A DNA stretch of 64,000 nucleotides from Devosia sp. FKR38 (GTDB taxonomy: Bacteria; Pseudomonadota; Alphaproteobacteria; Rhizobiales; Devosiaceae), in NCBI RefSeq assembly GCF_005222805.1, contig NZ_STGC01000005.1, positions 620,001 to 684,000 on the forward strand, read 5' to 3'. The position numbers were made by a program, and so were the translations under genes. This document shows, piece by piece, positions 55,801 to 63,142 of the stretch. Below the pieces are notes generated by a model. That model was not told the origin of the DNA. It saw nothing but the letters and a program-made list of their open reading frames with translations, and did no database searches. The first letter of the stretch is position 1. Every line of letters starts with the position of its first letter.

Positions 55801-56270
55801 GTGGCGAGGGCCTGTCGGGCACGGGCCCCAAGGCGGGCGGCCCGGCCTATCTGCCGCGCTTCACCCGCGGCCATGCGCCGGTGACCACCGATCCGCTGCC
55901 GCTGCCCGGCCCCACCGGCGAAACCAATGTGCTGCACACCGCGCCGCGCGGTGCCGTGCTGTGCCTGGGGCCCACCCCGGCCGATATTCTGGCGCAATCG
56001 GTCATGTGCTCCACATTGGGCAATACTGCCATCGTGGCCGAACTCGATCTCGATGCCCTTAGCCACGCCAACACCTTCGATGCCGTGGCCTGGTTTGGTG
56101 ACGAGAGCACGCTGCGCAGCATCCGCATCGCGCTGAGTGCCCGCAGCGGCGCGCTGATCCCGCTGCTGACCAGCCCGGACGATGCGCATCGCCTGCTGCT
56201 CGAGCGCCATGTCTGCATCGACACCACGGCGGCCGGCGGCAACGCCAGCCTGATGGCCCAGGCCGGGTAA
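52842..56270 (+). CDS. putA: Bifunctional proline dehydrogenase / P5C dehydrogenase
   Basis: This 1142-residue enzyme converts proline to glutamate. The N-terminal FAD-dependent proline dehydrogenase barrel has VRLVKGAYWDAEVKRAQ and FATHNAHT. The C-terminal aldehyde dehydrogenase has FTGSLPTARRID, the catalytic Glu in AETGGLNAMIV, and the catalytic Cys in SAGQRCSALR. The last 130 residues form a truncated aldehyde-dehydrogenase-like tail seen in long PutA proteins. No ribbon-helix-helix DNA-binding domain precedes the barrel, so it is bifunctional and not a self-repressor, in line with putR next door. Start: the ATG at 52842 follows AGAGG. Confidence 0.95.
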   Translation: MLITEIRQALRDRNLADEAPLVRDLIAATGLDASARTAISGHAEALVTAVRKGNRLGLMESFLAEYGLDTDEGVALMSLAEALLRVPDAETVDALIHDKVGGADWSSHFGGSGSPLVNFSSWALSLTADVLGDPEVGPRNALHRAIARLGEPVIRTAVGQAMRLLGSQFVFGRTIDEAITNARKPEALGYRYSYDMLGEAARTSEDAARYFDAYAAAIASLAPHCTAPLVRDNPGISVKLSALHPRYEVAQRHRVLTELVESTRKLALAARAANMGFNIDAEEADRLDLSLDIIAAVLATPELAGWDGFGVVVQAYGKRVLPLIDWLDATARSLDRTIMVRLVKGAYWDAEVKRAQVMGLPGYPVYTRKASTDVSYIAAARRLFAASNIYPQFATHNAHTAAAVLHLAADAGRFNDSFEFQRLHGMGERLHEVLRTNHAARTRIYAPVGAHKDLLAYLVRRLLENGANGSFVYQIADEHIPAATVAEDPIAKLMALDNPAQGLPNPAIPAPGAIFAPRRNSAGLDLTDPLAFGAMDTGRSAFATTQWHASPLVALSSATPDASAQGAVAWTPGGVATLTNPANPSDTIGTILDAAPADVAKAIAAASASSWSQVPVAARAALLRATADLYEANQPEFFALLAREAGKSWSDAVAEVREAVDFLRYYADEAERQPLAAPRGPFVAISPWNFPLAIFTGQIAAALVAGNPVLAKPAPQTPLIAYRAVQLMHAAGLPADAIQLLPGAGAVGTALTSHPAIAGVAFTGSLPTARRIDQAMAGNLAATAPLIAETGGLNAMIVDSTALPEQAVRDILASAFQSAGQRCSALRVLYVQEDAAERTLEMLIGAMNELTLGNPWDLATDIGPVIDTAARTKILAHIEAYERKGNLIHRLKAPVDGTFVAPTLLRVTSIADLSEEIFGPVLHVATFKAQELDAVIAAINASGFGLTFAMHTRISSRVRQVSQAVHAGNIYINRNQIGAVVGSQPFGGEGLSGTGPKAGGPAYLPRFTRGHAPVTTDPLPLPGPTGETNVLHTAPRGAVLCLGPTPADILAQSVMCSTLGNTAIVAELDLDALSHANTFDAVAWFGDESTLRSIRIALSARSGALIPLLTSPDDAHRLLLERHVCIDTTAAGGNASLMAQAG

Positions 56271-56280
56271 ACCCGGCCTG
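56259..56280. terminator. Palindrome around the putA stop codon
   Basis: Ten-base perfect arms (CAGGCCGGGT, ACCCGGCCTG) flank AA, placing the TAA stop in the loop. It lies between convergent genes and may end both transcripts, although no T-run follows. Confidence 0.5.
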
Positions 56281-56293
56281 GCGACCACAGGCG

Positions 56294-57001
56294 CTAGCGC
56301 CGCTGGTAGGTGTTCTGCAACTCGTCCCGCACCACGACAGCAACGCCCTTGGCTTCCAGTCGATAGTCGGCATCGAGAATCCGGGTCGAGTAGCGCCAGC
56401 CCTCGGGCAGGTTCAGGCGGCTGCCCAGGTCCGGCAGGTCCGCCAGGCTGAGCGCGGGATCGACCATCTGGGCATAGGACTGCATCATATAGACATGGCC
56501 CTGCGGGTCGGTGAGCTCGAACACCGGCTTGCCGGCGGCAAAGACAAACACCGTGTCGCGGTCGACCTCCTGCGGGGCATAGCTCTCCTCGGTCATGCCG
56601 CCAAACAGCTTGCGCTCCAAAGTGGCGCGCTGCGTCATTGCGATGGTGCCGAACATGGTCGGCGCGCTGGCGATGGATTCGCCGCGCCCCTCGATGCCGT
56701 CGATCGTCCAGTGCCGGGGACCGTTCTTGAGCACCGCCGTGACCCCCAGCGCGCTCTTGAGGGCGTCGGCATCGAGCGCGCTCCATGCCTCCGCCGGGCA
56801 GTCATTGAGCCCGATAGTGTTATAGACGGTCACCTTGAGCGCCAGCATCTGCCGTTCCACGGTCAGGATTTCGCAATAGCGATCATCAAAGATCCCGCTC
56901 GCGCCGCCTGTCGAGACGTCATTGGCATGGGCAAAGGCTGGGGCAAACACCAGTCCCGCCAGAAGCGCGACGGTGGCAAGGTTTGGGTTCAGGAGCGGCA
57001 T
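56294..57001 (-). CDS. Exported protein of unknown function
   Basis: This 235-residue protein has a signal peptide (LATVALLAGLVFAPAFAHA). Two Cys (RYCEILT and NDCPAEAW) may form a disulfide. The sequence DDRYCEILTVERQMLALKVTVYNTIGLNDCP is distinctive, but I do not recognise a named domain. It is likely periplasmic. Start: ATG at 57001; a GTG/ATG further upstream would add nine residues before the signal. It is convergent with putA and divergent from the TetR gene. Confidence 0.65.
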   Translation of the reverse strand: MPLLNPNLATVALLAGLVFAPAFAHANDVSTGGASGIFDDRYCEILTVERQMLALKVTVYNTIGLNDCPAEAWSALDADALKSALGVTAVLKNGPRHWTIDGIEGRGESIASAPTMFGTIAMTQRATLERKLFGGMTEESYAPQEVDRDTVFVFAAGKPVFELTDPQGHVYMMQSYAQMVDPALSLADLPDLGSRLNLPEGWRYSTRILDADYRLEAKGVAVVVRDELQNTYQRR

Positions 57002-57114
57002 TGTGTCCTCGTGGGCTGTGGTCCTCACCCTTGACTCTAGGGGGCTGCCGGGGGCTAGGCTACTCGGGTTTCAGGCAGCTGCCGCTGCGAAAGAGCTTTG
57101 CATAGGGTATTGGA

Positions 57115-57711
57115 ATGAAACGAAAAATACCCCGCCAGCAACGGGCAATCTCGGCGGTGGACATCACCCTGGAGGCTACTGCTCAGCTTCTGGAGCAGTC
57201 CCTTGACGGTCATGTCACCACCAATCACGTTGCGGCCCGGGCCGGCTATTCGGTTGGCACGATCTATCGCTATTTTGCCGACAAGAATGCCATCTTCGAG
57301 GCCATGATCCGGTCCGAACTGGCGCGCCAGGAAGCGCAGGTCGCCGCCCGGCTCGCCGATCCGGACATCACGACCGTCGAAGGCTTTGCCCGCGTTCTGG
57401 TGGCGGCAGCCCTTACGCCCTTCAAGGGCCGGGTCAAGGTGCGGCGCGCGCTGATGCTGGCAGCAGCGAGCCGGCGCGATCTTGCGGCCCTTCTGGATGA
57501 CACGCTGGATCGCCTGACCGAGCTGTTCGTTGAGGCCGTGCGCAGCCGCGCTGCCGACTGTGTTCGCGTCCCCCCCGCAGCCGGTCGCCATGCCATGCTG
57601 CGTGGCGTTATCGCGGCCACCCGCTCGGCAGCCCTGGCCAAGCCGCATCTGCTGGATGACCCCGATTTCGAAACCGAGCTGGTCCGCTCCCTGGTGCAGG
57701 CCTTTCGCTAG
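57115..57711 (+). CDS. TetR-family transcriptional regulator
   Basis: This 198-residue protein has an N-terminal TetR helix-turn-helix (TTNHVAARAGYSVGTIYRYFADKNAIFEAMI) and a C-terminal all-helical ligand domain. A perfect GGCAGCTGCC palindrome at 57074-57083, 31 bases before the ATG, could be its operator. It diverges from the exported protein gene and so may regulate it. Ligand unknown. Confidence 0.85.
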   Translation: MKRKIPRQQRAISAVDITLEATAQLLEQSLDGHVTTNHVAARAGYSVGTIYRYFADKNAIFEAMIRSELARQEAQVAARLADPDITTVEGFARVLVAAALTPFKGRVKVRRALMLAAASRRDLAALLDDTLDRLTELFVEAVRSRAADCVRVPPAAGRHAMLRGVIAATRSAALAKPHLLDDPDFETELVRSLVQAFR

Positions 57712-57773
57712 CTAGTTGCACGCGCTTCCGCCGCAGACGGGGGAGCGGATGGTCAGCCGCCGCGCTTTCCCCT

Positions 57774-59120
57774 ATGGTGCCGCGCGTTGTTCCGTTTCCG
57801 CTTTCTCCCGTGTCGCCCTCCGCCCGTCTCCAAGCCACTCTCGATCTGCTGCATGAAACCGATACCGTCGCCGGCCCCGCCGACGCCGTTGTTTCGGCTT
57901 GGTTTCGTGCCCGCCGCCCCATTGGCGACGATGACCGCGGCCAGATCATCGAACTCTTCTATGCGCTGCTGCGCCACCATGCGCGGCTGGGCTGGTGGTT
58001 GGCCGGGCAGGGCGCTGAAGATCATCCGCGCAGCCGGTTGCTCGTCTGGCTGGTGCTGGGCACGGGTCGCACGCCGGCCCAGGTCGCGGCCCTGTTCACC
58101 GGCAGAAATGCCGAGCCCGCCGCGCTCACCGAGCCGGAACGCAGCCTTCTGACAAGGCTCCAGGGCAAGCCGATCGACCATCCCGCCATGCCAGACCCGG
58201 TGCGCGTTGAATGCCCCGATTGGGCGGAGGCCCCGTTGCAGCGCCGCTTCGGCACGGCCTTCGGCCCCGAAATGGCTGCCATGCTCACCGGCGCGCCGCG
58301 CGATCTGCGCGTCAATACCATCAAGGCCAACCGCCCGGCCATGCTGTCGGCGCTGCGGGCCATGGGCCTGCGCGCTGAGCCGACGCCCCTGGCGCCCCAG
58401 GGCATTCGCCTCGACGAGAGCCTGTCGCTGGCGCGCCTGCCCATGCTGAAGTCTGGCGAAGTCGAGATTCAGGACGAGGGCTCGCAATTGGTGGCCCTGC
58501 TGGTCGATGCCCATCCGGGCGATCGTGTGGTCGATTTCTGCGCCGGCGCCGGCGGCAAGACCCTCGCCATGGCCGCCCAGATGGCCAACAAAGGCCATGT
58601 CGTCGCCTGTGACGTCATGGAAGGCCGCCTCAAGCGCGCTGCCGAGCGCTTCCGCCAGGCCGGCATCCATAATGTGCAGACCCGGCTGCTCTCCAGCGAA
58701 ACCGACAAATGGGTCAAGCGCCACAAGGCCGGCTTTGACCGCGTGCTGGTCGACGCCCCCTGCAGCGGCACCGGCACCTGGCGGCGCAATCCCGACGCCC
58801 GCTGGCGCGCCATGGCCGGCTCACGCCTCGACAATCTGTTGCCATTGCAGGCGAAAATCCTCACCAGCGCCGCCCGCCTCGTCCGCCCCGGCGGGCGCCT
58901 GGTCTATGCTACCTGTTCGCTGCTGATCGAGGAAAACGAGGACCAGGTCGCCGCCTTCCTCGCCGCCCATCCCGATTTCCACATCATCCCGCTCCCCCAG
59001 GCTGCGCCCGACCTTGCCGGCTCGGCCCACCCCGACTTCCTGTCACTGACGCCAGCCCAGCACGACACAGACGGCTTCTTCGCCGCCGTGCTGCAGCGTC
59101 GCATGGCCGACCCGGACTAA
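57774..59120 (+). CDS. RsmB/NOP-family RNA (cytosine-5) methyltransferase
   Basis: This 448-residue S-adenosylmethionine-dependent enzyme has an N-terminal NusB-like region. The methyltransferase core has VVDFCAGAGGKTLAMA (SAM site), RVLVDAPCSGTGTWRRNPD (motif IV Cys) and the catalytic YATCSLLIEEN (motif VI Cys). It likely methylates rRNA. Start: ATG at 57774 without a clear Shine-Dalgarno; a GTG at 57810 is an alternative. Rhizobiales carry several RsmB-like paralogues, so I give no symbol. Confidence 0.88.
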   Translation: MVPRVVPFPLSPVSPSARLQATLDLLHETDTVAGPADAVVSAWFRARRPIGDDDRGQIIELFYALLRHHARLGWWLAGQGAEDHPRSRLLVWLVLGTGRTPAQVAALFTGRNAEPAALTEPERSLLTRLQGKPIDHPAMPDPVRVECPDWAEAPLQRRFGTAFGPEMAAMLTGAPRDLRVNTIKANRPAMLSALRAMGLRAEPTPLAPQGIRLDESLSLARLPMLKSGEVEIQDEGSQLVALLVDAHPGDRVVDFCAGAGGKTLAMAAQMANKGHVVACDVMEGRLKRAAERFRQAGIHNVQTRLLSSETDKWVKRHKAGFDRVLVDAPCSGTGTWRRNPDARWRAMAGSRLDNLLPLQAKILTSAARLVRPGGRLVYATCSLLIEENEDQVAAFLAAHPDFHIIPLPQAAPDLAGSAHPDFLSLTPAQHDTDGFFAAVLQRRMADPD

Positions 59121-59290
59121 TCCGCCTCTATCCACCCCACGGGTGCGCGCCAGCCGCCTAGGCGCACCGCGGCCTTTTTGGCCGCCTGACCGGCTGTTGC
59201 TCACAACCTTCGCAGGCATGACCCTGCCCGGACTGCGCTGAAACCGACCGGCCCGCGCCAGACCCCGTCACATTACCAAGAATTAAAGAG

Positions 59291-59316
59291 TAAGCACATT
59301 CGAATATGCTTATAAA
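59291..59316 (+). promoter_or_regulatory. AT-rich promoter with 22-bp palindrome upstream of the ferritin-like gene
   Basis: The arms TAAGCACATTC and GAATATGCTTA (59291-59312) pair at 10 of 11 positions around a perfect ATTCGAAT core. TATAAA overlaps the right end as a possible -10. The stretch 59270-59330 is conspicuously AT-rich against the GC-rich background. A specific regulator is likely but not identifiable. The rest of the gap from 59121 shows no gene. Confidence 0.5.
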
Positions 59317-59367
59317 TAAACAGGTGCCGCGAAGACTCGGGGCACGGAATTTCAAGGAGATCAAAAA

Positions 59368-59874
59368 GTGACCCACCACATCAATGCAGTGATCGTCTTG
59401 TCTCTGGCTGCCACCTTTGCCGCGCCGCTAGCGAGCACCACCACGGTGTCTGCTGGCGAAGCACTCCCGCAGACCGTGCAGGCGGCGCTGACCTCAGCGC
59501 TAATGGACGAATACCACGCCGAAGCATTCTATAGCGCCGTTCTGGAACGCTTCGGTCAGGTTCGTCCTTTTGCCAATATCATCGGTTCCGAACAGTATCA
59601 TGCCAGCAAGGTTGCCGCGCTCATGACGGCCTATGGCATGGACGTTCCGGCGAACACGCAGCTCGGTTCCGCCGAGATCGCCGCCGCCGTTCCCGCGACA
59701 CTCGGCGCTGCCTGCGCAATAGGTGTTCAGGCCGAAATCGCCAATGCAGCGCTCTACGATGATAACCTGCTGCCGGCTGTCAGCGGCTTCAACGATATCA
59801 CTGTGGTTCTCGAATACCTGCGCGATGCCTCGCAGAACAACCACTTGCCGGCTTTCCAGCGTTGCGCCGTGTGA
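59368..59874 (+). CDS. Exported ferritin-like (DUF2202-type) protein
   Basis: This 168-residue protein has a signal peptide (VIVLSLAATFAAPLASTTTVSAG). A helical ferritin-like fold follows, with possible di-iron ligands E48 (DEYHAEAFY), E75 and H78 (SEQYHAS), E123 (QAEIANA) and H159. C116 and C166 could form a disulfide. This matches the DUF2202 group. An exported ferritin-like protein may handle iron or peroxide in the periplasm. Start: GTG at 59368 with AAGGAG about 8 bases upstream. Its AT-rich promoter and isolated position hint at independent regulation. Confidence 0.78.
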   Translation: MTHHINAVIVLSLAATFAAPLASTTTVSAGEALPQTVQAALTSALMDEYHAEAFYSAVLERFGQVRPFANIIGSEQYHASKVAALMTAYGMDVPANTQLGSAEIAAAVPATLGAACAIGVQAEIANAALYDDNLLPAVSGFNDITVVLEYLRDASQNNHLPAFQRCAV

Positions 59875-59967
59875 GGTCTGGACTTTGCAACCTGACGCGG
59901 GCTGCCGGGCGCAGCCCGCTCCGACGCCCCTTTCAACCGGCGATGGCGCCATTCGCCCGCTAGCCCA

Positions 59968-59997
59968 GCAAAAAGCCCGCAGCGGGGGCTGCGGGCT
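59968..59997 (-). terminator. Rho-independent terminator for GAF paralogue B
   Basis: A 10-bp perfect stem (AGCCCGCAGC / GCTGCGGGCT) with a GGGG loop has an A-run at 59970-59974 that reads as the U-run on the minus strand. Confidence 0.85.
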
Positions 59998-60024
59998 GGG
60001 GTGTGTGGGGCAGGGTGAACCAGC

Positions 60025-60516
60025 CTATTGTGCGGCCACCAAAGCGGCCAGTTTGGCCGGAATGGCGATAACGTCGCGGATGGTCTGGACGCGCTCGGGC
60101 GTATAGTACCCGTCCACGTCGAGCATGTTCACCGTGCCGACCAGCTCGCCGCCGATCACCACTGGCATGTTGACCACGCTCTGGCAGCCCAGGGAGTCGA
60201 TCAGCTCGTAGTCGGGGAAAACCTTGGCGATATCGGCAATGGTATTGGCGACGAAATAGCGGCGCTCCTTGTGCACGATGTCGAACCAGCTGTCATAGCG
60301 GATCGGCTTGGTGCCCGAGGTCGGGTAGTTCTTGGGGTCGCTGGTATAAGCCCGGCGCGCCACCTCGGCCTGCATGTCCACCGTCATATAGGTGAACAGC
60401 TTTGTGCCCACGGTGGCCTCGGTCAGCGCCTGCAGCGCCGCGAAAGCTTCGTCGGCGCCCTTGGCCTTGGCAATGGCGGCATCAAACGCCGCGATGGCCT
60501 GGGAATAGTCAGTCAT
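60025..60516 (-). CDS. Stand-alone GAF domain protein, paralogue B
   Basis: This 163-residue single GAF domain is homologous to the gene at 45443-45949. Shared features are the G/TKLFT strand, Y-x-S-x-P-x-x-YP-x-x-GTKPI, LI-x-x-LGC with C111, and LVGTVNMLDVDG. It follows the second peptide ABC operon on the same strand, 138 bases after its ATPase gene, and ends in its own terminator. It lacks an output domain. The repeated pairing with peptide importers suggests that it senses a related small molecule. Confidence 0.82.
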   Translation of the reverse strand: MTDYSQAIAAFDAAIAKAKGADEAFAALQALTEATVGTKLFTYMTVDMQAEVARRAYTSDPKNYPTSGTKPIRYDSWFDIVHKERRYFVANTIADIAKVFPDYELIDSLGCQSVVNMPVVIGGELVGTVNMLDVDGYYTPERVQTIRDVIAIPAKLAALVAAQ

Positions 60517-60560
60517 AGTTTGGTCCTTGGTCTCGTCCGTCTGTGGGTTGCCCCACCTGA

Positions 60561-60580
60561 CCTCCCCGGGAGGGGGGAGG
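60561..60580. repeat. REP-like hairpin in the GAF-ABC gap
   Basis: CCTCCCC (60561-60567) pairs with GGGGAGG (60574-60580). The arms match those of the composite element at 52032-52167 minus one base. The rest of the gap 60517-60654 shows no gene. Confidence 0.5.
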
Positions 60581-60654
60581 AATTGTCCTGTCTCTGTCAG
60601 TCCGTGCCGCTGGCTTTTCAGGGAACTGCTCGGTTGGGCCGGGGCGGGTGCAAT

Positions 60655-61413
60655 CTAGGCCACGCCGTCCAGCAGGCCGGCCCGACCCTCGGTCGCCGCC
60701 AGCAGTTCGCGGGAATAGGGCTCAACCAGCGCCTCGCGCTTGAGCAGGTCGACAGCGGCGACCTCCACGATCCGACCATGCCGCATCACGGCCAGCCGGT
60801 CGCAGAGGAAGCTCACCACCGGCAGATTGTGCGTCACCACCAGATAGGTGAGGCCCTGTTCGCGCCGGAGGCGTTTGAGGAGGTTGAGGATTTCCGCCTG
60901 CACGCTGACGTCGAGCGCCGAGGTCGGCTCATCGAGCAGCAGCACCTTGGGCTCCAGCATCAGCGCCCGGGCGATGGCGACGCGCTGGCGCTGCCCGCCC
61001 GAGAGCTGGTGCGGAAAGCGGAAGCGGAAGCGCCGGTCGAGCCCGACGGCGGTCAGCACCTCTTCGACCCGCTTGTCGCGATTGCCGATGCCGTGAATGG
61101 CCAGCGGTTCGCTGAGGGTCGCGTCAATGGTCTTGCGCGGATGCAGCGAGCCATAGGGGTCCTGAAACACCATCTGGCATTGCGCCGCGACGGCGCGCTC
61201 GACGCCATGGCTGCGGGCACGGCCCAAGAGTTCAATGGTGCCGGTCCACTCGGGCGCCAGCCCGGCGATGGCGCGCAGGATGGTCGATTTGCCCGAGCCG
61301 CTTTCGCCCACCAGCGCAAAGCTCTCGCCTTCGGCAATGTCGAGCGTGACGCCATGCACCACGGTGGTGTCGCCATAGGAAATGCTGAGATTGTCCAGCC
61401 GGATCGCGCTCAT
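60655..61413 (-). CDS. Peptide ABC transporter ATPase (DppF-like), second operon
   Basis: This 252-residue ATPase has Walker [10 protein letters not shown], signature [17 protein letters not shown] and Walker B VLLLDEPTSALD. It lacks the long C-terminal oligopeptide domain with the Cys cluster found in OppF, so it is a short form. Start: the ATG at 61413 overlaps the upstream ATPase stop by four bases; an ATG at 61425 would add four residues. Substrate could be dipeptides, nickel or another family 5 ligand. Confidence 0.9.
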   Translation of the reverse strand: MSAIRLDNLSISYGDTTVVHGVTLDIAEGESFALVGESGSGKSTILRAIAGLAPEWTGTIELLGRARSHGVERAVAAQCQMVFQDPYGSLHPRKTIDATLSEPLAIHGIGNRDKRVEEVLTAVGLDRRFRFRFPHQLSGGQRQRVAIARALMLEPKVLLLDEPTSALDVSVQAEILNLLKRLRREQGLTYLVVTHNLPVVSFLCDRLAVMRHGRIVEVAAVDLLKREALVEPYSRELLAATEGRAGLLDGVA

Positions 61414-62243
61414 GTGCCTGCCCATTGGCTGCGGTCGAGCACGGGCAGCTCGTCGCGGGTTTCATTGATCACCGGCATGGCTGCCAGGAGCCCCCGCGTA
61501 TAGGGGTGCTGCGCCTGCTCAAGCTGGCCGGCGGCGCATTCTTCCACCACCGTGCCGGCATTCATGACGAGGATGCGGTCGCAATAGCGGCTGACAAGGT
61601 TCAGGTCATGGCTGATCAGGATCAGCCCCATGCCCTTGGCCGTCACCAGATTGTCGATGATGTCGAGCACCTGCGCCTGCACGCTCACGTCGAGCGCCGA
61701 AGTCGGCTCGTCTGCGATCAGCAGCTCGGGGCCGGGGATCAGCATCATGGCGATCATGATGCGCTGGCCCATGCCGCCCGACACTTCGTGCGGATAGAGC
61801 CCGGCCACGCGCTTGGGGTCGTTGATGCGCACGGCCTCCAGCATGGAGAGCATGCGATCGCGCACTTCGCCGCGCCCGAGCTTTTCATGCGTCACCACGG
61901 CCTCGGCGATCTGCGCGCCAATGGTCATCACCGGGTTGAGCGAGAACTTGGGGTCCTGCATCACCATCGAGATGCGGGCGCCGCGAATGGCCCGCATCTG
62001 CTTTTCGGTCTGCTGGGTCAGGTCGATGCCGTCGAAGTCCATGCGGTCGGCCGTCACCAGGCCCGGCTTGCGGATCAGCTTGAGAATGGCGCGGCCGGTC
62101 ATCGACTTGCCCGAGCCGCTTTCGCCCACAATGCCCAGTCGCTCGCGGCCCAGATCGAAGGATATGCCTTTGACCACCTCGACCCGCCCGCGATGGGTGG
62201 GAAAGCTGACGCGCAGGTTCTTGACGGAAAGCATCGGTGCCAT
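61410..62243 (-). CDS. Peptide ABC transporter ATPase (DppD-like), second operon
   Basis: This 277-residue ATPase has Walker [10 protein letters not shown], signature VSGGMGQRIMIAMML and Walker [13 protein letters not shown]. The signature has G in place of the usual R after the M (GGMGQR), a mild oddity. The C-terminal domain is short and Cys-poor, as in its partner. It begins one base into the permease stop (TGATG), so the operon is tightly coupled. Confidence 0.9.
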   Translation of the reverse strand: MAPMLSVKNLRVSFPTHRGRVEVVKGISFDLGRERLGIVGESGSGKSMTGRAILKLIRKPGLVTADRMDFDGIDLTQQTEKQMRAIRGARISMVMQDPKFSLNPVMTIGAQIAEAVVTHEKLGRGEVRDRMLSMLEAVRINDPKRVAGLYPHEVSGGMGQRIMIAMMLIPGPELLIADEPTSALDVSVQAQVLDIIDNLVTAKGMGLILISHDLNLVSRYCDRILVMNAGTVVEECAAGQLEQAQHPYTRGLLAAMPVINETRDELPVLDRSQWAGT

Positions 62244-63142
62244 CACTTGCCCTCGCTCTTGGGGTCGAGCACGTCGCGCAGCCCGTCGCCGAGGAAGCAG
62301 AAGCCCAGGCTCACGATGATGATGGCAAAGCCCGGCATGGTCGCCACCCACCATTGGTCGAGGATGAAGGTGCGGCCGCGGCTGATCATGGCGCCCCACT
62401 CGGGCAGCGGCGGCTGCGCGCCCAGGCCAATGAAGCCCAGGCCCGCCGCGGTGAGGATCACCCCGGCCATGTCGAGCGTCACGCGGATGATCATCGAAGA
62501 GGTGCAGAGCGGCAGTACGTGGCCGACGATGACGCGCAGCGGGGAGGCGCCCTGCATCTGCACAGCGGCGATGAACTCCGAGCTGCGGATAGTTAGCGTT
62601 TCGGCGCGGGCGATGCGGGCATAGGCCGGCCAGGAGGTGATGGCGATGGCGATAATGGCATTGTTGATGCCCGGCCCCAGGGCCGCGACGAAAGCCAGCG
62701 CCAGGATCAGCTTGGGCATGGAGAGAAAAATGTCGGTGATGCCCATCAGCACGCGATCGGTCCAGCCGCCGAAATAGCCGGCCACCGCGCCGAGCAGCAG
62801 GCCAAGCGGCGCCGAGATCAGCGCCACCAGGCCCACGATGGTCAGGGTGATCTGGCTGCCCCAGATAACGCGCGAGAAGATGTCGCGGCCCAGCTCATCC
62901 GTGCCCATCCAATGGGCGCCCGAGGGCGGCGCCAGGCGATTGGCCAGATCCTGCCCGGTGGCCGAATAGGGCGCCAGCCACGGCGCCAATAGGGCCGTGA
63001 GCACGAGAATGAGGATAATCAGCCCGCCCAGCACGGACAGGGGATTGCGCAGCAGCGCGGTGAACACCCGATAGGCCCGGCCGGCATTGGCCTGCAGCCG
63101 CGAATGCGGCGAATCTTCCAGCAACCAGTCACGCGTGCTCAT
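62243..63142 (-). CDS. Peptide ABC transporter permease (DppC-like), second operon
   Basis: This 299-residue permease is of the basic DppC length, without the periplasmic insert seen in the first operon. Conserved parts are GTDELGRDIFSRVIWGSQITL, the coupling loop FIAAVQMQGASPLRVIVGHVLPL and the C-terminal LGDGLRDVLDPK. It overlaps the neighbouring permease stop by one base. Confidence 0.92.
   Translation of the reverse strand: MSTRDWLLEDSPHSRLQANAGRAYRVFTALLRNPLSVLGGLIILILVLTALLAPWLAPYSATGQDLANRLAPPSGAHWMGTDELGRDIFSRVIWGSQITLTIVGLVALISAPLGLLLGAVAGYFGGWTDRVLMGITDIFLSMPKLILALAFVAALGPGINNAIIAIAITSWPAYARIARAETLTIRSSEFIAAVQMQGASPLRVIVGHVLPLCTSSMIIRVTLDMAGVILTAAGLGFIGLGAQPPLPEWGAMISRGRTFILDQWWVATMPGFAIIIVSLGFCFLGDGLRDVLDPKSEGK

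Noticed and set aside
52842..56270. Trifunctional PutA with its own DNA-binding domain
   Set aside because: No ribbon-helix-helix segment precedes the proline dehydrogenase barrel, and an Lrp-type regulator is divergent from it.
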